A stretch of DNA of 16,917 bases from an uncultured delta proteobacterium (GTDB lineage: Bacteria > Myxococcota_A > Polyangia > Polyangiales > Polyangiaceae): contig CAITLX010000784.1 in assembly GCA_903893335.1 (NCBI GenBank), positions 1 through 16,917 of the forward strand, given 5' to 3'. How positions within the stretch are numbered: position 1 is the first letter of the stretch; each line of letters starts with the position of its first letter. Below the pieces are notes generated by a model. The model was given only the letters and a program-made list of their open reading frames with translations, made no database searches and was not told the origin of the DNA. Both the position numbers and the translations under genes were made by a program. Shown piece by piece: positions 1 to 6,496 of this stretch.

Positions 1-556
1 CGACGACGTAGCGGTGCGCGTCCTTCATGCGCACGACCGGCCGCACGATGAACGCCCGGTCGGCGTCGGTCGCCGCCGACATGTCGAGCTCGGAGAAGTG
101 CGCGACGCGCTCGCCCGTGTCGGCGTCGAGCACGACCGTGGGCGAGCCGTCGGCCAGCGACGCCGCCGGGTCGAGCAGCGTCGGCAGCCCCGTCACCGTC
201 GCGCCCGGGAAATGCGCGAGCAGGCTCGCTCCGGGCGAGAAGCCGTCGAGCGTGGCGAACGGCGCCGGGTCGTCCTCGTAGTAGCCGGCGGGGTGCGGCA
301 GCCCCGCGCGCGTGAACGAGAGGCGACGCCCGGTCGCGGTGGTCGGGTCGGCGACGGTGTGCGCGTCCGACGGGAACGGGAAGCCGCAGTAGGTGGGCAC
401 GAGCGGGTCGCACCCCTCGATGGGGCCGGGCTCGGTGCTCGTCGGCCCCGCGGCGGCAGCCGGCGCGTCGGACGAGGAGCTACACCCCGCGAGCCCGAGC
501 CCGAGGGTGACCAGCAGCGGCGAGGCGAAGCGAGCGAGGCGGAGGACCGAGCGCAT
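1..556 (-). CDS. Secreted lipoprotein, N-terminal part (C-terminus beyond the window)
   Basis: The reading frame starts at ATG 556 and stays open to the window edge, giving 185 residues of a longer protein. The N-terminus is a lipoprotein signal: basic start (MRSVLRLAR), hydrophobic stretch, then lipobox LAG-C with the lipidated cysteine at residue 25. Serine follows the cysteine, which by the usual proteobacterial rule favours the outer membrane. A Ser/Ala/Pro-rich linker runs to about residue 45. It is followed by a folded segment opening with two close cysteines (C49 and C57), then GFPFPSDAHTV, a TATGRRLSF stretch and a DGFSP motif. I have an impression of similar N-termini in unannotated myxobacterial surface proteins, but I cannot name a family or a function. 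The ribosome binding site is weak (AGG about 10 nt upstream). The gene is divergent from the histidine kinase at 711, with a 154-bp gap that is the most AT-rich stretch nearby. Coding is certain from the signal peptide; function is unknown. Confidence 0.85.
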   Translation of the reverse strand, partial: MRSVLRLARFASPLLVTLGLGLAGCSSSSDAPAAAAGPTSTEPGPIEGCDPLVPTYCGFPFPSDAHTVADPTTATGRRLSFTRAGLPHPAGYYEDDPAPFATLDGFSPGASLLAHFPGATVTGLPTLLDPAASLADGSPTVVLDADTGERVAHFSELDMSAATDADRAFIVRPVVRMKDAHRYVV

Positions 557-710
557 GGCACCGAGCCTACGCCACGACCACGACCGCGGGAACCTCGTCC
601 GCGAAGGCGAAACTTCTGGAAGCTCTGCACTCGCACCGGGAGAAGCTGGAACGATTCAATCCTGCGTGCTATCAAGGCGTTGCGTTGGGGGCAGCGCAAC
701 AGGCGTTCCC
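557..710. promoter_or_regulatory. Divergent intergenic region with an inverted repeat
   Basis: This gap separates the lipoprotein gene (minus) from the hybrid kinase (plus) and must hold both promoters. It is visibly richer in A and T than its surroundings (for example around 600-675). It contains an inverted repeat, GTTGCG at 679-684 and CGCAAC at 695-700 with a 10-nt spacer. A direct repeat AGGCGTT occurs at 676-682 with one base skipped and at 701-707. The inverted repeat ends 10 nt before the TTG start proposed for the kinase, so it could be an operator or an RNA hairpin limiting translation. I could not assign a convincing -35/-10 pair. Confidence 0.35.
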
Positions 711-3101
711 TTGTCGATCCCCCGCGTAGGCCCTCACCCGCAGTTCTCGCCGCAAGCCTCGTCGCTGCGGCCCGTCATCGACGCCGACGTGCGGCGTCGC
801 ATCGGCGATCAGGCCAATTTCACGGCCCGCTTCGACATGCCCGTCGCGGTCTGGGCGTTCGACCTCCAGACGATGAGCATCGTGCGCGCCAACGCCGCCG
901 CGCTCCGCCTCTGGGCCGCCAGCTCGGTCGAGGAGCTCTGCTCGCGCGCCTTCGACGACTCGAACTACGCGTCGCGCTCGCGCATGCTCGCCTACGTCCC
1001 CCTGCTCGACTCGGGCTCCGACGCGCAGGACCTCTGGGTCTTCCTCCCCAAGGGCGTGCCCACGGTCTGCCGCACCTGGTCGCGCTGGGCCGTCATCGAG
1101 CCCGACAAGCGCGTGCTGCTCACCTTCGCCGTGCCCGACCGCCTCGAGCCAGGCGCGGTGCGCGGCGTCGAGGCCCTGCGCCGCACCGCGGCGATGGTGA
1201 CGCTCGTCTCGCTCGAGGGAGACATCCTGCACGCCAACCCCGCGGCGGCTGCCTGCTACGGCGTCGAGCGCGCCAACGTGGGCGCCTACGCCTCGCGCTT
1301 CGTCGCCGCCGACACCTGGCCGCGCCTCTGCGAGGCGACGCTGAGCGGCGCCGGCTTCGACGAGGACGTGCAGGTCACCGCCGAGCGCGGCGTGCGCTGG
1401 CACCGCGTCATCGCGCACGCGAGCCCCGACCCGGTCACGGGCCTCGACAGCATGCTCGTCAGCGAGGTCGACGTGACGCGCGCGCGCGACGCGGAGCGCG
1501 AGCTCTCGGTCGCCAACGCGCGCCTCGGCACCGCCGTCGCCACGCGCACGCGCGAGCTGCACACGGCCAACGTCCGCCTGCGCGGCGAGAGCGAGCTCGC
1601 GCAGGCTGCGCTCGACGCGGTCGACGCGCTCGTCGTCGGCGTCGATCGCACCGGCGCCATCTCGCGCATGAACCGCGCCGCGGTCGAACTGCTCGGCTCC
1701 GAGGAGCTTCTGCGCGGCCGGTCGGTCGAGGCGGTGCTCAGGCACGTCGAGCGCAAGTGGTTCGCCCAGGGCGACCCGCGCCCGCTCATCGCCGACCGCG
1801 CGGTGGGCGAGCACCCGCTGCACTCCGAGGACGGCCTCTTGCAGATCGTCTGGTCGGCCCGCTGGATCGGCGACGGCGACGCGGCCCCCTTCGAGCTCAT
1901 CCTCACCGGGGTCGATGTCACCGAGCGCCGCGCGATGCGCGCGCGCCTCGAGGCCCAGGAGCGACTCGCCTCGCTCGGCACGCTCGCAGCCGGCATCGCC
2001 CACGAGATCAACAACCCCCTCGGGTGGATCCGCGCCAACGTCGAGTCGGCCCGCACCATGCTGCAAGAGGCCCAGGGCGGCGCCGTCACCGGCGCGCAGA
2101 TGGAGACGCTGCTGCTCGACATCCTCGTCGGCTGCGACCGCGTCGCCACCATCGTGCGCTCGCTGCGCTCGTTCTCGCGCCAGCACGAGAACGACCAGCC
2201 CGTCGTGGTGGACGTGCCCGCGACGCTGCGCTCGGTCATCGCCATGGTCCGCTCGCTCGCGCGCGGCCGCACCACCGTCGTCGAGGAAATCGACGACCGC
2301 CTCTTCATCCGCGCCATCGAGGCGCGCCTCGCGCAGGTGTTCCTCAACCTGCTGGTCAACGCCGTGCAGGCGATGGACGCGGGCAACGCTGGCCACGAGC
2401 TTCGCGTGCGCGCCCGGCGCGACGGCGGCACCGTCGTCGTCGAGGTCGAGGACACCGGCCCCGGCATCCCCGACGCCGTGCTGGCCCGCATCTTCGAGCC
2501 CTTCTTCACGACCAAGCCCGTCGGCGAGGGCACCGGCCTCGGCCTCTTCGTCTGCCAGGGCATCACCAACAGCCTCGGCGGCGAGATCTCGGTCGAGAGC
2601 CAGGTCGGCGTCGGCACCACGTTCCGCGTCCGCCTGCCCGCGGTCGCGCCGCCCGACAAGCCCGTGCGGCGCACCTCGTCCACCTTCCCGCGCGTCACGC
2701 TGCCGGGCACCTCGCGCATCCTGCTGGTCGACGACGACCCGATGATCCGCCGCGCGATGCTGCGCCTGCTCGCCCGCCACGAGGTCGCCGCCGTCGACAA
2801 CGTCGACGCCGCGCTCGAGATGCTGCGCTCCGGCGAGCGCTTCGAGCTGATCCTCGCCGACATCCAGATGCCCGAGAAGGGGGGCATCGACCTCTACCAG
2901 GCCATCGAGGCGCACCTGCCCGAGCTTCTGCCGCGCGTGCGCCTCATGACCGGCGGCGTCCTGTTCGACGGCATCGTGTCGCAGCTCATCGAGCGCGTGC
3001 CCGGGCTCGTGCTCTCCAAGCCCCTCGCGCGCAACGACGTCGAGACCGTGCTCGCCGTGCTCGGCCCCCGCGACCTCGGCTCCCAGCCGCCGTCGAGCTG
3101 A
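711..3101 (+). CDS. Soluble PAS-domain hybrid histidine kinase with C-terminal receiver
   Basis: A 796-residue sensor kinase that should autophosphorylate on histidine and pass the phosphate to its own receiver. No transmembrane segment is visible, so it senses inside the cell. In order: PAS-like domain (about 40-130), PAS (155-255), a helical, probably coiled-coil linker (255-295), PAS (300-400), HisKA, HATPase and receiver. The H-box is GIAHEINNPLGW with H431. The ATPase domain has the N-box NLLVNAVQAM (N550), G1 box EDTGPGIP (D581), FEPFFTTK and GEGTGLGL. The receiver has acidic residues D674-D676, phospho-acceptor D717 (LADIQMPEKGG), T747 and K770, all intact. The start is uncertain. TTG 711 has a weak AGG 7 nt upstream and follows the AT-richer gap. 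GTG 666 and GTG 789 are in frame but have no ribosome binding site. No response regulator or HPt gene is adjacent, so the output partner is unknown. The signal sensed cannot be read from the PAS sequences. Confidence 0.9.
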   Translation: MSIPRVGPHPQFSPQASSLRPVIDADVRRRIGDQANFTARFDMPVAVWAFDLQTMSIVRANAAALRLWAASSVEELCSRAFDDSNYASRSRMLAYVPLLDSGSDAQDLWVFLPKGVPTVCRTWSRWAVIEPDKRVLLTFAVPDRLEPGAVRGVEALRRTAAMVTLVSLEGDILHANPAAAACYGVERANVGAYASRFVAADTWPRLCEATLSGAGFDEDVQVTAERGVRWHRVIAHASPDPVTGLDSMLVSEVDVTRARDAERELSVANARLGTAVATRTRELHTANVRLRGESELAQAALDAVDALVVGVDRTGAISRMNRAAVELLGSEELLRGRSVEAVLRHVERKWFAQGDPRPLIADRAVGEHPLHSEDGLLQIVWSARWIGDGDAAPFELILTGVDVTERRAMRARLEAQERLASLGTLAAGIAHEINNPLGWIRANVESARTMLQEAQGGAVTGAQMETLLLDILVGCDRVATIVRSLRSFSRQHENDQPVVVDVPATLRSVIAMVRSLARGRTTVVEEIDDRLFIRAIEARLAQVFLNLLVNAVQAMDAGNAGHELRVRARRDGGTVVVEVEDTGPGIPDAVLARIFEPFFTTKPVGEGTGLGLFVCQGITNSLGGEISVESQVGVGTTFRVRLPAVAPPDKPVRRTSSTFPRVTLPGTSRILLVDDDPMIRRAMLRLLARHEVAAVDNVDAALEMLRSGERFELILADIQMPEKGGIDLYQAIEAHLPELLPRVRLMTGGVLFDGIVSQLIERVPGLVLSKPLARNDVETVLAVLGPRDLGSQPPSS

Positions 3102-3110
3102 GAGCCACGC

Positions 3111-3154
3111 GCGACAGGTCGCTGGTCGCGGAGCGCGCCGTGCGACGGGTCGCA
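3111..3154. promoter_or_regulatory. Pair of near-identical dyads upstream of the small membrane protein
   Basis: Two 12-bp dyads that differ at one base occupy the 86-bp gap after the kinase: GCGACAGGTCGC at 3111-3122 and GCGACGGGTCGC at 3142-3153. The second extends by one pair to TGCGACGGGTCGCA (3141-3154). Their centres are 31 bp apart, close to three helical turns. The pair ends 33 bp before the next start codon, a natural place for an operator. The 2-nt centre makes an RNA hairpin poor, so a terminator is less likely. GC-rich dyads arise easily by chance in this DNA, which limits confidence. Confidence 0.35.
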
Positions 3155-3187
3155 GGTTTCGGGGCGCAGCGTGCGAGACTGCGCGCC

Positions 3188-3811
3188 ATGCTCCCGCGCC
3201 CCCTCTGGCTCGCCCCGCCGCTGCTCGCGGCGCTGGCGGCGGTCGCCCCGGCTGCGCGAGCCGAGCCGCCGCTCGCCTCGGAGATGGTCGCCCGCGAGGC
3301 GCCGCGCGCGCGCCTCTGGTGGCTCGGATGGTCGGCCGGCTTCGCCGCCGTCGCGTCGGCCGAGAGCGTCGTCGCCTGGGCGCGCACCGAGCACGAGCTT
3401 CGCGCCCCCGCGCAGGTCGGCACGGTGACCGCGCTCATCGGCGTCGTCTCCACCCTGGTGCTCGTCCCCCCCGTGGTGCCCGGCGCGGCCACCGTCGCCG
3501 CTGCGCCACCGGCCGAGCGCGAGCGCGTGGCCGCCCAGGTGCTGCGCGACGAGGCCGAGATCGAGGCGCTCGGGCGCTCCTGGCTCGCGCACGCGGGCGC
3601 CTTCGCGGTCAACGCCTCGGCGGCGGCGTGGCTCGCGTGGCACGAGGACCTCCCCGCGCAGGCAGCCGCCGGGCTCGCCGTCGGCGTGCTCGTCGCGGAG
3701 ACGAAGATCGCGACCCAGCCCGTCGCCGTGCGCGACGCGGTGGCCGGCTGGCCCCCGCAGGTCGCGCTCGCCCCCTTCCCGCTCGGCGTGGCGGTGGTCG
3801 GCGCGTTCTAG
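3188..3811 (+). CDS. Hypothetical multi-pass membrane protein with signal peptide
   Basis: A 207-residue protein of unrecognised family. It opens with a likely cleavable signal peptide (cleavage after A25, in PAARA-EPP). Hydrophobic segments follow at about 43-64 (rich in W and A), 78-97, 134-153 and 160-178, so it probably has three or four membrane passes. Between the second and third lies a charged helical stretch at about 105-130 (AERERVAAQVLRDEAEIEAL). The C-terminus is short and hydrophobic. ATG 3188 is chosen because it places the signal peptide at the N-terminus; no clear ribosome binding site precedes it. The gene lies 86 bp after the hybrid kinase on the same strand. A dyad pair sits upstream, and a periodic palindrome array begins on the base right after its stop codon. 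Weak family evidence leaves some chance that it is poorly conserved. Confidence 0.7.
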   Translation: MLPRPLWLAPPLLAALAAVAPAARAEPPLASEMVAREAPRARLWWLGWSAGFAAVASAESVVAWARTEHELRAPAQVGTVTALIGVVSTLVLVPPVVPGAATVAAAPPAERERVAAQVLRDEAEIEALGRSWLAHAGAFAVNASAAAWLAWHEDLPAQAAAGLAVGVLVAETKIATQPVAVRDAVAGWPPQVALAPFPLGVAVVGAF

Positions 3812-4114
3812 GGCTACCGGTAGCCTCGCGCGCGCAGGCGTCGGCCGGAAATGGCTACCGGTAGCCTCGCCAACGCGTCACGCGGCCGAAAATGGCTACC
3901 GGTAGCCTCGTGGACGCGCCGCGACGCCGGAGGATCGCCACCGGTGGCCTCGCGCGCGCGAACGAAGGCTGAAGACGGGCTACCGGTAGCCTTTTCGACG
4001 GCTGGCACGCGCTCGGGAGGCTACCGCTGGCCTTTTCGAGGCCTCGGGCGCGCTCTGGAGGCTACCGCTGGCCTTTTCGAGGCCTCGGGCGCGCTCTGGA
4101 GGCTACCGGTAGCC
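3812..4114. repeat. Array of eight 14-bp palindromes at 41-42 bp period
   Basis: The perfect palindrome GGCTACCGGTAGCC occurs at 3812, 3853, 3894, 3978 and 4101. Variants sit at 3936 (CGCCACCGGTGGCC), 4019 and 4060 (both GGCTACCGCTGGCC). Successive starts are 41, 41, 42, 42, 41, 41 and 41 bp apart. Spacers of 27-28 bp differ, except that units 6 and 7 are identical over 41 bp. The array fills the convergent gap from the base after one stop codon to 15 bp before the other. In RNA each full palindrome can fold as a 5-bp stem with a CCGG loop. Copies 5-7 are followed by TTTT on the plus strand, and copies 2 and 3 by ATTT on the minus strand, so a two-way terminator is possible. The helical phasing equally suits a row of protein-binding sites. 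Confidence 0.9.
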
Positions 4115-4128
4115 CTTCGACCGCGCCG

Positions 4129-5217
4129 TCAGTGCGAGGCGAGCGCGAGGCCGAGGGGCATGCGGCCGACGGCGTCCTCGACGAGCGAGCCGAACCAGAG
4201 CCACTTGCCCGACTCGAGCACCGAGGTGATGTGGCCGTACGCGTCCGCGCCGCCGTACTGGAGGTTGGCCACGAGCTTTCCCTGCGGGTCGAACGCGAAC
4301 ACCATCGCGTAGTGCGGCGAGCGGTCGCCGACGCGAGCCAGCGCGCGGGCGAGCGTCTTGCGCGCGAAGGGGCGCCCCGAGGTCGTGTCGAGCGTGCGGT
4401 CGCGCGGCGTGTACATCGCGATCCAGAAGCGGTCGCGGCCGTTCCACGTGATGTTGTCGGGGAAGCCCGGCAGGTTGTCGAGGAAGACCTCGTCTTGCCC
4501 GGCGCGCGGCCCCGCGAGCCAGTAGCGCCGGACGCGGTACGCGCCGCTCTCGGCGACCAGCAGGAAGGCGTCGTCGGGCCCGAGCGCGACGCCGTTGGCG
4601 AACTCGAGGCCCGCGAGCAGCACCGTCGCCTGCCCGGTCGCGAACTCGTAGCGGATGAGGCGCCCGTGCGCGCCGTGCTCGAGGATGTCGTCGACGTCGT
4701 GGCCCCAGCCGAACTTCGTCGAGGCGTCGGTCAGGTACGCGAAGGCGCCCGCGCGGTCGATGACGACGTCGTCGGGGAAGCCGAGCTTGACCCCGCCTGC
4801 CTCGACCGCGAGCACGCTGAGGCCGACGCTCTCGTCGAGCGCGACCAGGCCGCGCACGGCGTCGGCCACGATGAGCCGACCGTCGGGGTGCACCGCCATG
4901 CCGAGCGGACGACCGCCGCCGTTGGACAGCACGCGCGCGCTGGTCGCCTCCTCGGCGAAGCGCACGATGCGGCCGTCGAGGTAGCCGGTGTAGAGCGAGC
5001 CATCGCGCCCGACGGCGATGGACTCGGGGCCGTGCCCCTCCCCCTTGAGCACGCGCTCGATGGGGCGAAGCCGCGTGTTGGACGCGTAGGGGCCCGTCAG
5101 CAGCGACGGCGGCTTCGGCGCCTCCCACGCGACGGGCTCGACGGCCGTCGGCTTGGAGAAGAGGAAGACCGCGAGCGCGACGACCACGAGCAGGAGCACG
5201 ACGAGCGCGCGCTTCAC
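4129..5217 (-). CDS. Membrane-anchored SMP-30/gluconolactonase or strictosidine-synthase-like beta-propeller
   Basis: A 362-residue protein. GTG 5217 is preferred because GGGAG lies 7 nt upstream and the start then immediately precedes a hydrophobic anchor (KRALVVLLLVVVALAVFLF, residues 2-20). A further TTG at 5277 has no such support. The rest is a repeated beta-propeller fold placed outside the cytoplasm, with blade-like motifs GPESIAVGRDGSLY, GRPLGMAVHPDGRLIVAD, FPDDVVIDRAGAFAYLTD, FANGVALGPDDAFLLVAE and LPGFPDNITWNGRDRFW. The last two are typical of the strictosidine-synthase-like/APMAP branch. Family members are mostly calcium-dependent lactonases or esterases; true strictosidine synthase activity is not expected in a bacterium. 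The substrate is unknown. The gene is 193 bp downstream of the phosphotransferase on the same strand, so it may have its own promoter. I see no clear terminator in that gap. Its 3' end faces the palindrome array. Confidence 0.88.
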   Translation of the reverse strand: MKRALVVLLLVVVALAVFLFSKPTAVEPVAWEAPKPPSLLTGPYASNTRLRPIERVLKGEGHGPESIAVGRDGSLYTGYLDGRIVRFAEEATSARVLSNGGGRPLGMAVHPDGRLIVADAVRGLVALDESVGLSVLAVEAGGVKLGFPDDVVIDRAGAFAYLTDASTKFGWGHDVDDILEHGAHGRLIRYEFATGQATVLLAGLEFANGVALGPDDAFLLVAESGAYRVRRYWLAGPRAGQDEVFLDNLPGFPDNITWNGRDRFWIAMYTPRDRTLDTTSGRPFARKTLARALARVGDRSPHYAMVFAFDPQGKLVANLQYGGADAYGHITSVLESGKWLWFGSLVEDAVGRMPLGLALASH

Positions 5218-5410
5218 GCGAGCGCTCCCGCCGCAGACGCCGTCGCCGGGGGCCCCGACCAGCAGATGTCGACGCAAGGGTTCACGCAGCCATTCTAGCG
5301 GAGTTGGGGGCCCTCTGCGCCCGCTCGCGCCACATTCGTGCGCCCCGCCCCTCGGCCGCTCGTCGGGCCTCCGTCGGCCCCCGCCCCGGCGCGCTCCGCT
5401 CGCCTGCGGC

Positions 5411-6496
5411 TCAGCCCCCCGCGCGCGCGACGATGCGCCCGCAGCGCCACTCGAGGTAGGCGACGACGAGCCAGAAGCGGCGGAACGCGGGGTTGTTCGT
5501 CTGGCCGCGGTGGTAGCGGAAGTAGATCTGCTGCGCGATCGCCGCGAGGCGAAACAGGCCGAACACCTCGTAGAAGGGCCAGCGCGACACGTCGCGCCCG
5601 GTGCGCTCGGCGTAGCGCGCGACGACCTCGTCGCGCCGCAGCATGCCCGGCAGGTGCGTCGGCTGACGGCGCAGCACGCGCATGGCCCAGTCGTCGTCGG
5701 CCTGCACCCAGTAGGCGAGCGCGCCGCCGAGATCCATCAGCGGGTCGCCGAGCGTCGCCATCTCCCAGTCGAGCACGCCGATGACGCGCGTCGGCGCCTC
5801 GGGGTCGAGCACCATGTTGTCGAGGCGGAAGTCGTTGTGCACGACGCAGGTCGCGACGTCGTCGGGCGCGTTGCGGTCGAGCCAGGCGCGCACGCGCGCG
5901 AAGCTCGGCACGTTCCAGGTGCGCGCCCGCTCGTAGCGGTCGGACCAGCCCTCGACCTGCCGCCGCACGTAGCCCGCGCCCTTGCCCAGCCCGCCGAGCC
6001 CGGCGGCGACGGCGTCCACCTCGTGAAGCTCGACGAGCCTGTCGACGAAGCTCTCGCCGAGCGCGCGCGCGTCGGGGGCGCCGAGCACGAGGCCGCGCGG
6101 CAGGTCGGCGCGCGGGATGACGCCCGCGATGCGCTCCATCACGTAGAACTCGGCGCCGATCACGCTCGCGTCCTCGCAGAGCGCGACCATGCGCGGCACG
6201 TAGGGGTACACCGGCCCGAGCGCCTGCTGCACCGCGTGCTCGCGCCGCATGTCGTGCGCGCTCTTGGCCTTGGTGCCCGCCGGCGGGCGCCGCAGCACGA
6301 GATCGCGGTTGTCGTAGCGCAGGCGGTAGGTCCAGTTCGACGCGCCGCCGCGAAACTCGGTCAGCTCGGGCACGCCCGCGAGCCCGGGCACGCGCGCGCG
6401 CAGCCACGCGTCGATCACCGCGACGTCGAGCTCCTCGCCCGGCCGCACGGCGCCGGCGCGGTCCTCGTAGGGCGAGCGCGGGGGCTGCGCGGTCAC
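5411..6496 (-). CDS. ACAD11/LvaA-like phosphotransferase (aminoglycoside-phosphotransferase fold)
   Basis: A 361-residue kinase-fold protein. The substrate-binding lobe opens with LTEFRGGASNWTYRL and a nucleotide-lobe lysine in the RRPPAGTKAKSAHDM region. The catalytic loop is VVHNDFRLDNMVLD with base D222 and N227. The metal-binding motif is LDWEMATLGDPLMDLG with D243. These match the APH-like domain of human ACAD10/11 and bacterial LvaA, not antibiotic-resistance kinases. Members of that group phosphorylate the hydroxyl of 4-hydroxyacyl-CoA. The GTG start at 6496 overlaps the TGA of the acyl-CoA dehydrogenase by 3 bases (GTGA), which indicates translational coupling in one operon. The proposed job, phosphorylating a hydroxyacyl-CoA for its partner, is inference from this pairing. 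No signal peptide is seen, so it is cytoplasmic. Length is normal for the family. Confidence 0.93.
   Translation of the reverse strand: MTAQPPRSPYEDRAGAVRPGEELDVAVIDAWLRARVPGLAGVPELTEFRGGASNWTYRLRYDNRDLVLRRPPAGTKAKSAHDMRREHAVQQALGPVYPYVPRMVALCEDASVIGAEFYVMERIAGVIPRADLPRGLVLGAPDARALGESFVDRLVELHEVDAVAAGLGGLGKGAGYVRRQVEGWSDRYERARTWNVPSFARVRAWLDRNAPDDVATCVVHNDFRLDNMVLDPEAPTRVIGVLDWEMATLGDPLMDLGGALAYWVQADDDWAMRVLRRQPTHLPGMLRRDEVVARYAERTGRDVSRWPFYEVFGLFRLAAIAQQIYFRYHRGQTNNPAFRRFWLVVAYLEWRCGRIVARAGG

Noticed and set aside
14..3811. One very long plus-strand protein
   Set aside because: Most of it is a low-complexity arginine-rich shadow of the lipoprotein and kinase genes; only the part from 3188 looks like a protein, with a signal peptide and membrane segments.
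3812..4114. CRISPR array
   Set aside because: The repeat is only 14 bp, a full palindrome, varies between copies, two whole units including spacers are identical, and no cas gene is nearby.
5218..5410. Small gene or RNA between the phosphotransferase and the beta-propeller
   Set aside because: No open frame with a ribosome binding site or domain, and no convincing structured RNA; treated as a plain intergenic region that may hold a promoter.
5411..6496. Aminoglycoside resistance kinase
   Set aside because: The APH fold is shared, but the HNDFRLDN and DWEMATLGDPLMDLG motifs and coupling to an ACAD10/11-type dehydrogenase point to acyl-CoA metabolism.
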